Program-made: the position numbers and the translations under genes
Source: Candidatus Gastranaerophilales bacterium
GTDB lineage: Bacteria; Cyanobacteriota; Vampirovibrionia; Gastranaerophilales; Gastranaerophilaceae
Assembly (NCBI GenBank): GCA_947631645.1
Contig: CANRMD010000017.1
Location: 1-36,671, forward strand
Length of the DNA: 36,671 nt
Direction: 5' to 3'
Notes under the pieces: generated by a model
The model's database searches: none
What the model was told of the DNA's origin: nothing
Seen by the model: only the letters and a program-made list of their open reading frames with translations
Shown: in pieces, positions 17,495 through 24,586 of the stretch
Layout: every line of letters begins with the position of its first letter
How positions within the stretch are numbered: position 1 is the first letter of the stretch

Positions 17495-18628
17495 TTAAAC
17501 TGTTGCAAAAGAGGCGAAAGGGTTATTTTCTTGTTCGAGTTCATTTAATGCTTCAAGAGCTATCTTGGCATCTTCACTTAATTTTCCGCCCTTTTGAGCT
17601 TGTTCTTCCTGTATTTTTGCTTTAACAAGTGTTTTTAACTCGTCTTGTGCAGCTTGATTATTTGAAAGTTCGCTTACTACTTGTTTTTGTTGCTCGTCTT
17701 TTGCGATTTCTCGTTCTGATTTACCGGTGATTTTTTTGGTTAATTTACCCATAGCCCAAGAACCTATCATACCTCCGGCAAATCCGACTATAGCACCTAT
17801 TGCAGTTCCTATTCCGGGGAATATTGCCGTTCCTATTGCACTGCCTATTGCTGTACCTACTTGTTCTCCGGCTATGAATCCGAATGTATCACCGGCTACT
17901 TTTATTGCTGATTTACCCAGTTGTTTTATCCCTTTTTCAACACCAAGTTCTTTAAATGTAGGAATAACTTCCATTGCACATTCCATAATACCGCTGAATA
18001 CCAGCATCAAACCCGCACCTGAAGATTTCATTATTCCTTTTAATTTACCTAATTTTCCTGCTTCTTTTCCTGCAGTTCCTATTGCACTTATTGCATTTGA
18101 AACATTTTCACCGTTTGCTATTGCTTTTAATTTTGCTGCTTCAAATTTTTTTGCTGCTTTTTCTGCTGATTTTTTCGAGAAAAAGCCTTTTGCATTTTTA
18201 GCTTTTTTAGCAGCTTTTTTCCATAAATTTTCACCTTTTACAATTGAACTTGTTAATTTCTTTTCAGCACTTAGTGCTTCTTTGATTTTATTACTTTTAT
18301 TTATATAATTTGATACTCTGTCTAATATTTTGCCTTCACCCTTAAATAAATCTTTTAATGCTTGCATATTATATGCATCAAGATTTTTCATTCCGTTAGT
18401 TACAAAATTTTTATATACTTTTTTATTTCCTATTAAATATTTAACAAGAGGTATGCCATTAAATAATGCAACAGAACCTGCTGCACCTTTTAATGTACTT
18501 GAAAAGGTATCTGAAGTATCTTTTAAAGCTTCATTATTTACATATTTAACCAATTTTCCTAAATTTTCTTCTTTTTTCGGAACATTTGTTTGATTAATTA
18601 CGTTTGTTGCATTTATACCATTTACCAT
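17495..18628 (-). CDS. Unrecognised glycine-zipper, Lys/Ala-rich protein
   Basis: 377 residues. No classical signal peptide: the N-terminus reads MVNGINATNVINQTNVPKKE, polar and Asn-rich. A strongly basic helix (KKAAKKAKNAKGFFSKK, about 137-153) precedes a hydrophobic part. Residues 254-294 form a long glycine zipper with G every four residues (GTAIGSAIGTAIFPGIG, then GAIVGFAGGMIG), the kind of segment that packs in membranes or makes pores. The tail is acidic and Gln-rich. It resembles pore-forming or membrane-perturbing secreted proteins in design only. Own transcription unit, with a dyad overlapping the upstream purine-rich region and a terminator after it. Confidence 0.75.
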   Translation of the reverse strand: MVNGINATNVINQTNVPKKEENLGKLVKYVNNEALKDTSDTFSSTLKGAAGSVALFNGIPLVKYLIGNKKVYKNFVTNGMKNLDAYNMQALKDLFKGEGKILDRVSNYINKSNKIKEALSAEKKLTSSIVKGENLWKKAAKKAKNAKGFFSKKSAEKAAKKFEAAKLKAIANGENVSNAISAIGTAGKEAGKLGKLKGIMKSSGAGLMLVFSGIMECAMEVIPTFKELGVEKGIKQLGKSAIKVAGDTFGFIAGEQVGTAIGSAIGTAIFPGIGTAIGAIVGFAGGMIGSWAMGKLTKKITGKSEREIAKDEQQKQVVSELSNNQAAQDELKTLVKAKIQEEQAQKGGKLSEDAKIALEALNELEQENNPFASFATV

Positions 18629-18643
18629 AATTTCCCCAAAACT

Positions 18644-18667
18644 CCTTTATACACATGTATATAAAGG
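18644..18667. promoter_or_regulatory. 24-bp near-perfect palindrome before the glycine-zipper gene
   Basis: CCTTTATA and TATAAAGG flank a central ACATGT; only one position pair breaks the symmetry. It overlaps the AAAGGAG ribosome-site-like stretch upstream of the minus-strand gene, so it could be a repressor operator or an RNA hairpin hiding the site. Confidence 0.4.
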
Positions 18668-18839
18668 AATTTTGAGTTTAAAAATTTACTTTTTATTACA
18701 AGTTTTGTAAACTTTGTTAAGTTTTAATTAACTATCGGTAAAATGATGTATTGCCTTTTTTTACTTTAGCGTTTAATATTTTTTTAGATGTGGTAAATAT
18801 TAATATATTGGTAGTTAAAATTAAATTCAGTGAGGATAT

Positions 18840-19304
18840 ATGAAGAAGGTTTGTTTAACACTTGCATTATTTATTTTGATGACTTCCGTTCCGTCTTTTG
18901 CAATGAAGGTTATTTTAAATGATAATAATGACAGAAGAGTTCCATCAAGGTGTTCAGGTCCTGTTGAGGAATATTCCGTTGAAGAATACACTGATTACGG
19001 TGTTAAATATCAACCTGTGTCCGACTATAATGCAAATTATGTTATGGATAGATACATGACTTATTATAAGCCGTTATTAGCGCAAGATATGCGTGAAGAA
19101 TTAATCGGTACAACCTGGTATTATCCTAAATATGTTTCAAGATACGATGCTCAAAAGGTTTACACTCAACCTGCAAGTAATACTTCCAAAAAAGTTCAAG
19201 ATAAACTTTCTAAAAGATATTTAAGAGAAGCTGCGGATTATTATACTCAAGATACATTGGGTTCAAATCCTGATAAGGCTTATCCTGCAGGTTTTGAAAT
19301 CTAG
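18840..19304 (+). CDS. Unrecognised exported Tyr-rich protein
   Basis: 154 residues with a clear signal peptide (MKK, hydrophobic LTLALFILMTSV, cleavage after the SFA at 19-21). The mature part is unusually rich in Tyr and Asp (for example EEYTDYGVKYQPVSDYNANY) and has a single Cys near the N-terminus. No membrane anchor or lipobox. GAGGATAT precedes the ATG. Probably periplasmic or surface-attached; family not recognised. No close operon partner, although the next gene begins 39 bp downstream. Confidence 0.8.
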   Translation: MKKVCLTLALFILMTSVPSFAMKVILNDNNDRRVPSRCSGPVEEYSVEEYTDYGVKYQPVSDYNANYVMDRYMTYYKPLLAQDMREELIGTTWYYPKYVSRYDAQKVYTQPASNTSKKVQDKLSKRYLREAADYYTQDTLGSNPDKAYPAGFEI

Positions 19305-19343
19305 TCTTGAATATAATATATTTTTAAGATAAAATTTTTTATC

Positions 19344-20333
19344 ATGAGCAAATTGTTTTATGTTGAAAAATTTGAATCGTATAATGTGTATAAATTTCTT
19401 TTTTTTAAATTGAAATTAAGACATAAATATTCTTGTGCGGAGTTGTTTCATTCTTTTAATAAAATATTGTTTTGTTTAATACCTGATTATCCGGCTTTTT
19501 TAAAAAAAAGTAAGTATTTTTGTTTTTCCTTTTTTGATGACTATTATAAAAACGAATGGAATATCAGATATAAAAAATATTCTTATGATGAAATTATAAA
19601 ATTATTTAAAGTTTATGAAAATTTTCCTAAAAATATTATGACTGTTAATGAAACAGTTGATTATATTTTAAATAATAATTGTTCGATTTCTCGCATTGGA
19701 GATACTGAAGAACTTTTATTCAATATGTTGGGAGAAAAATGCAAATTTGAAAATCTTAAAGAAAAATTAATCAATATTTATAAAAACGGTTCTGATAACA
19801 AATGTCTTGTATGTATAAATAATTTTCACGCTACAACTGATGATGTTCCTATACTGTACAGAAAACATTTTATTAATTATTGGTTAAAGGTTTATTCCAA
19901 GGGGTTCTTAAATCTTGATTATAATCATAATGAAAATTATGGAGATGCATATGCTTTCTTTTTCCTTTTTAAAGAAGATGATACCCAAGAAGTAATAGAA
20001 GCTAAAAAACAGAAAATTAAACAGATTTGGGAAAATAAAAAAATTTTATTTGTTGTTAATAAAAGTTCTAAAATATTAAGTGATAACATTATGTTTGATA
20101 ATGCGAAACAAAAAGACTTTTTATTTGTTCCGCCCAGTGATGCATTTTCGGAATATGAAAAAACAAAATTGGCAATTACAGAAAAATATGACAATTCTTG
20201 GCTGATATATTTAGAGTGCGGTGCTCTTGCTACTGTTTTGGCTTATGAATTATCAAAATTGGGCTATCAAGCCTTAGATATGGGTAATTTCTATAAAAGA
20301 GTTTGCATTGTAGATAAAATTAATTTTTCATAA
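19344..20333 (+). CDS. GT-D fold glycosyltransferase (DUF1792-like)
   Basis: 329 residues. The central SISRIGDTEELLF (R117-I-G-D120-T-E122, with a DxE) and the C-terminal ECGALATVLAYELSKLGYQALDMGN match the DUF1792/GT-D family, whose characterised streptococcal member adds glucose during adhesin glycosylation. The first 90 residues are aromatic and basic and not recognised. The family acts in the cytoplasm with a metal and NDP-sugar. There is no ribosome site; TAAAAT lies 9 bases before the ATG and a short GATAAAA/TTTTATC dyad ends at it, so translation may be leaderless. Acceptor unknown. Confidence 0.75.
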   Translation: MSKLFYVEKFESYNVYKFLFFKLKLRHKYSCAELFHSFNKILFCLIPDYPAFLKKSKYFCFSFFDDYYKNEWNIRYKKYSYDEIIKLFKVYENFPKNIMTVNETVDYILNNNCSISRIGDTEELLFNMLGEKCKFENLKEKLINIYKNGSDNKCLVCINNFHATTDDVPILYRKHFINYWLKVYSKGFLNLDYNHNENYGDAYAFFFLFKEDDTQEVIEAKKQKIKQIWENKKILFVVNKSSKILSDNIMFDNAKQKDFLFVPPSDAFSEYEKTKLAITEKYDNSWLIYLECGALATVLAYELSKLGYQALDMGNFYKRVCIVDKINFS

Positions 20334-20359
20334 AAAAAAAGGAACTTTTTAGGGTTCCT
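20332..20359 (-). terminator. Possible minus-strand terminator after the GT-D gene
   Basis: GGAAC and GTTCC form a short stem (20341-20359). On the minus strand it is followed by nine Us; on the plus strand there is no immediate U run. As drawn it would end a leftward transcript from the 20360-20640 gap rather than the gene it follows. Confidence 0.3.
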
Positions 20360-20648
20360 CTGAAATCTTTTTCAATTTCCTCGTGTGTTAGTAAAGGTAG
20401 TAAGTAAGGTAAGTATGAATATAAGTGTGATTAAAAATTTGTTTTATTTGGATTGGTTTTATTTATCATCTACATATATATAAAGTATATACGATTTAAA
20501 TAATTGCCTAAAATTTAAAAACTGTTACAAAAGTTAATAATATGTTTTAAACTGCCTTTACTTATAGCATTTTGTCTATAATTAAGAATTGTATAAAAAT
20601 TAAACTCTTTAAAAATTACTGTTAAAATGTTCCTGAGAGTTATACATA
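20334..20648. other. 315-bp gap before the sensor kinase operon
   Basis: No protein frame worth calling on either strand. It holds the minus-oriented stem with U run at its left edge, a purine-rich direct-repeat patch (GTAAAGGTAGTAAGTAAGGTAAG-like, 20393-20417) and very AT-rich DNA that should contain the promoter of the kinase gene. A leftward small RNA ending at the terminator is possible. Confidence 0.4.
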
Positions 20649-22709
20649 ATGGCACAGACAGTTTTAGTTACGGATAATAATTCAACGGTGAAAGAAATGG
20701 AGCAAATTTTGCTTCAAAATTCTCATGAACTTTTGACCGTAACAACGGAAGATGAGCTTCAAAAAACAATAGATAATGAAAATACCGATGTAATTATTTT
20801 TGACTGTAATGTTAATAATTTAGATGTAATTTCTATATTAAGAAAGCAAAAGCTTGCAATGCAGACTAAAGATATTCGTTCAATTTTGCTTTTACCCGAA
20901 AAAAATATTAATTATGATGTTTTAAAATATACAAATTCATTTATCACAAGACCTGTAGATGAGAATTTGTTTTTAGCCGAATTAAATTCTAACTTGCATT
21001 TAAGAAAAACATTTAGAGTACTGTCAAAAAATAATAATGATTTGGCAAAAAGTTTGTATCAGTTAAATGTTTTATATAATACAAGCACACAGTTGGCGGG
21101 TTCTTTGGATAAAACTAATCTTATTGAGATAATGACCGACGGTTTAGAACAAAGTTTATCTTTGTCTTTATGTTATGCTTTGATTTTGAACGAAGTTAAC
21201 GATATTAAATTAATTATTAAATCGTTGTTTCCTATATCTCAAAAACTTGAAAATGCGATTAAATTAAGAGCTTTATTGAACTATAAAAATCTTTTTTCAA
21301 TAAACCCCGCGATAGATGACATAGAGGTTATAAAATATAATAAAGACCAGTTCGGCGAATATGATTTAAATGTTTTTGGTTTTGATAATCTTTGTGCACC
21401 AATAAATATAAATAATAAATTTTACGGAATTATAGAGGTTTTCAGACAGACTGATTTTGCCCCTGATGATACAAAATGTTTTACCACCTTGGTAAAACAG
21501 GTTTCTTTGCCTTTAGAAAGTGCTATTTTGTATGAAGAAATAAAAGATACAAATATAAAATTAGAAAAACTGGAGCGTTTAAAATCTGAATTTATCTCTA
21601 TTGTTTCGCATGAGTTAAGAACTCCTTTAACTTCCATAAACAGTGCTTTAGATATTATTTTAAAAGGTACAACCGGTGAAATTAATGATGCTATGGAAAA
21701 GTTTCTAAACTTAGCAAAAAGAAACGTAACAAGATTATCGGCAATTATTTATGATTTACTTGATTTATCTAAAATTGAAGCAGGTAAAATGGAATTCAGA
21801 TTTGAAAAAACTAATATTAATTTAACGGTAGAACTTGTAAAAAATGCACTTGAAAGCTGGGCTAAAGAACAAAATACGTTAATTAATCTTAATTTAAGTC
21901 CTGATTTGGATTTGGTATATGTTGATACACAGAGAATGGAGCAAGTTTTAACCAATCTTATATCTAATGCCATTAAATTTACTAAGGACAACGGTCAAAT
22001 CGATGTAACAACATCACGCATCAGTCAGGATGATATAAAAAATAACAAATTTTTTGAAAAGTTGCCTAAACATTTAAGTAAAGAATATGTTCAAATTGCG
22101 GTAAAAGATAATGGAATCGGCATAGCCCCCGAAAATTGGAATAAGGTTTTTGAACAATTTAAACAAATTGAAAATTCTATCAGCAGAAAAGTTGGTGGGT
22201 CGGGCTTGGGGCTGTCTATCGCAAAACGTTTAATGGATGCTCATAAGGGTTTTATTTGGCTCGATAGTGAATTAAATAAAGGTTCTACATTCTATTTGGC
22301 TATTCCTGTTATGGATGAAGAAGAAATATTCTTTCATTCGCTTGAACAGGATATTCAAAAATCTAAACAAGAGCATATTAATATTTCTTTAATTGCACTT
22401 TGTGAAAATATTGTTGCCGGCAAATCTTTAATTGATAAAATATTGAGTGAAGATATTATAAGAAAAACTTCTTTATTTAAGGAATATTCTTGCATTAAAG
22501 ACGATAAAAAATATTATTATATGTATACGGTTGATATGGATTCTTTTGTTTTTGATTTTGAACTCAGAAAATTTCAAACATATTTAAAAGAACAAAGTCC
22601 CGAGTATAATGATTGTAATATAATGTATTCAGCCGTTTTATATCCTCAGGATGCGGAGGATATAGAGCAGATAAAAGAAAAATTAAATAATTTCCAAAAG
22701 GGGATATAA
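20649..22709 (+). CDS. Sensor histidine kinase: degenerate receiver, GAF, HisKA, HATPase
   Basis: 686-residue soluble kinase. Residues 1-115 are receiver-like: Asp52 is kept, but the acidic pair is D-N and the conserved Lys is Arg101, so it may not be a normal phosphoacceptor. A GAF-like sensory domain (about 125-300) follows, then HisKA with SHELRTPLTS (His321), N-box NLISNAIKF, DNGIGIAP, and GGSGLGLSIAKRLMDAH: all catalytic motifs intact. The last 120 residues, after the HATPase domain, are an unrecognised alpha/beta extension. The stop abuts the start of a CheY-like gene, so the two are one operon and the likely phosphorelay partners. No membrane helices, hence a cytoplasmic signal. Confidence 0.92.
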   Translation: MAQTVLVTDNNSTVKEMEQILLQNSHELLTVTTEDELQKTIDNENTDVIIFDCNVNNLDVISILRKQKLAMQTKDIRSILLLPEKNINYDVLKYTNSFITRPVDENLFLAELNSNLHLRKTFRVLSKNNNDLAKSLYQLNVLYNTSTQLAGSLDKTNLIEIMTDGLEQSLSLSLCYALILNEVNDIKLIIKSLFPISQKLENAIKLRALLNYKNLFSINPAIDDIEVIKYNKDQFGEYDLNVFGFDNLCAPININNKFYGIIEVFRQTDFAPDDTKCFTTLVKQVSLPLESAILYEEIKDTNIKLEKLERLKSEFISIVSHELRTPLTSINSALDIILKGTTGEINDAMEKFLNLAKRNVTRLSAIIYDLLDLSKIEAGKMEFRFEKTNINLTVELVKNALESWAKEQNTLINLNLSPDLDLVYVDTQRMEQVLTNLISNAIKFTKDNGQIDVTTSRISQDDIKNNKFFEKLPKHLSKEYVQIAVKDNGIGIAPENWNKVFEQFKQIENSISRKVGGSGLGLSIAKRLMDAHKGFIWLDSELNKGSTFYLAIPVMDEEEIFFHSLEQDIQKSKQEHINISLIALCENIVAGKSLIDKILSEDIIRKTSLFKEYSCIKDDKKYYYMYTVDMDSFVFDFELRKFQTYLKEQSPEYNDCNIMYSAVLYPQDAEDIEQIKEKLNNFQKGI

Positions 22710-23072
22710 ATGAAAAAAATACTCATAGTTGATGATGAAGCGGATATAATAGAAATTTTGCAGTTTGTATTGGAAGCTCAAGGCTATCAATGTATAACGG
22801 CATTTGACGGAGAAGAAGGGTTAAGACTCGCAAGGGAAGCTAATCCTGATTTAATTATACTTGATGTTATGATGCCTAAAATAAACGGGTATAAGATTTC
22901 AAGGCTTTTAAAATATGATTCAAAATATAAAGATATCCCGATATTAATGATTACGGCACGTTCTCAGGAAGAAGATAAAGTAATCGGCGAAGAAACAGGA
23001 GCTGATGAGTATATTACAAAACCTTTTCAGGTGGATTATGTGGTCGAAAAAGTTAAAAGTTATTTAGGGTAG
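22710..23072 (+). CDS. Single-domain response regulator (CheY-like)
   Basis: 120 residues, receiver domain only. All catalytic positions are present: Asp8, Asp9, phosphoacceptor Asp52 in LIILDVMMPKING, Thr82 in MITAR, and Lys104 in YITKPF. With no output domain it must act by protein contact. It starts at the base after the sensor-kinase stop and ends 5 bp before the PilB-like gene, so the natural guess is that it relays the kinase signal to that protein. Confidence 0.95.
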   Translation: MKKILIVDDEADIIEILQFVLEAQGYQCITAFDGEEGLRLAREANPDLIILDVMMPKINGYKISRLLKYDSKYKDIPILMITARSQEEDKVIGEETGADEYITKPFQVDYVVEKVKSYLG

Positions 23073-23077
23073 CATTA

Positions 23078-24460
23078 ATGGAATTTGTTACTAATAAAAC
23101 ATTGGAAAAATTAAAATATGACCTTGTAAGAGATGGGTTGATAAGCTATGAAGATATTGAAAAAGCTGCAGAAATTGCCATGTCTCAAAATGTTAATATA
23201 GGTCAAATTTTAATTAAATCTAATCTCATTTCCGAAGAAAATCTTTTAAAATTTCTTGAAACGAAACTGCATATTCCTTATGTTGATTTAAAAGATTATA
23301 CGCTGGATACAAGATGTTTATCATATATAAATTTTAATGATGCACGAAAATATAAAATAATTCCGTTGTTTAAAATAGAAAATGTTTTAACCGTAGCAAT
23401 GGCTGATCCTTTGGATTTATTTGCCATTGATAAAATTGTCGAAAAGACAGGATGTGATATTGAACCGGTTGTATCAGCCGAACATCTTGTTTTAAAAAAA
23501 ATAGAAGAATATTATAAAACAGACAGTTCCGTCGGTGAAATAAATATCGATGAAAATCAATCAAAATTTGATTGGCAGGAAGAACTTCAAAGTGATTTAA
23601 TGGCGGAAGAACATATTCAGGTATTGATAAGAGCTATATTAAAACAGGCAATATTAAATAATGTTCATGAAATGTTTTTTGAACATGTTCCAAACGGATT
23701 GAGCGTAAATTTCAGACAGGGTACTGAAATAATAAACACAGGGCAAATTCCGTCTGTTTTGGTAGTGCCTTTCATTTCAAGATTAAAAACATTATCTTCT
23801 TTAGATGCAAATGTTTGTGAACTGCCTCAGCTGGGTAAGTTGATTTTTAAAGTTGATGATTTAACTTTAACCGCAAGTATTTCAGCATTTCCTACAATCA
23901 ACGGAGAGAGAATTTCTTTAAAAATTTATAAACCGCCTAAAAAACTCAGTGAAATGGGTTTTTCAAATTCTCAAATTGATATAGTTAAAACTCAAGCTGA
24001 TTTACCTGGTATTATTTTGGTTTGCGGAGCATCTTTAGCAGGGAAAACTCATATTATTTATTCAATACTATCTGAGATTTCAGGTTTAAATAAAAATATA
24101 ATGACTCTTGAATCTATTTCAAAATATAATTTGGAAAATATAAGTCAGTGCGAATTAAATGAAAATATCGGTTTTAATATTGATAAAGCCATGAGATTTA
24201 TTGAGTTTCAATCTCCCGATATAATTTATTTTGAAGGCATAACCAGTAAATCTGCACTTGATTATTTCAGCTCTCTTGTGTTCAAAAACAAAGTTTTAAT
24301 TACGGAATTTTTAGCCGATAATATGGCTGATTTAAATAAAAAACTTTCTTACGATGATTTTGAAATGTTTAAACCTTTAATCTCATGTATTATATTTGTA
24401 CATAATCAATCTCGTATAGAAGTATTTGATAAAGCCGATTTAAAGAAATTTATAAATTAA
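23078..24460 (+). CDS. Degenerate PilB/GspE-like ATPase with MshEN domain
   Basis: 460 residues. Residues 1-150 are an MshEN (GspE_N) domain, with GQILIKSNLISEENLLKFLETKLHIPYVDL; in some PilB/MshE relatives this domain binds c-di-GMP. The second half follows the secretion-ATPase plan (NGERISLKIY, Walker A GASLAGKT at 317-324), but key motifs are altered: the Asp-box TxEDPxE reads TLESISK, the Walker B / catalytic GEIRD reads EGITS, and the tetra-Cys zinc site is missing. ATP binding may persist while hydrolysis is doubtful. Being third in an operon with a sensor kinase and CheY-like receiver, it may be a regulatory homologue that modulates a true PilB. Alternative: a divergent active ATPase. 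Confidence 0.85.
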   Translation: MEFVTNKTLEKLKYDLVRDGLISYEDIEKAAEIAMSQNVNIGQILIKSNLISEENLLKFLETKLHIPYVDLKDYTLDTRCLSYINFNDARKYKIIPLFKIENVLTVAMADPLDLFAIDKIVEKTGCDIEPVVSAEHLVLKKIEEYYKTDSSVGEINIDENQSKFDWQEELQSDLMAEEHIQVLIRAILKQAILNNVHEMFFEHVPNGLSVNFRQGTEIINTGQIPSVLVVPFISRLKTLSSLDANVCELPQLGKLIFKVDDLTLTASISAFPTINGERISLKIYKPPKKLSEMGFSNSQIDIVKTQADLPGIILVCGASLAGKTHIIYSILSEISGLNKNIMTLESISKYNLENISQCELNENIGFNIDKAMRFIEFQSPDIIYFEGITSKSALDYFSSLVFKNKVLITEFLADNMADLNKKLSYDDFEMFKPLISCIIFVHNQSRIEVFDKADLKKFIN

Positions 24461-24586
24461 ATATGTAAACTTATATTAACTTAAGTAAAATAATAAGAAA
24501 AAAATTTATTTTCAGGGTTTATTGCAATTATACATGATAACAATCGGAATGGTGCTATAGGCTTATATTTAAAAGGATATAATTGC

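Noticed and set aside
17727-18308. 193-codon plus-strand frame opposite the glycine-zipper gene
   Set aside because: Mirror of the Ala/Gly/Lys codon pattern of the real gene; Pro/Phe-rich low-complexity product with no ribosome site.
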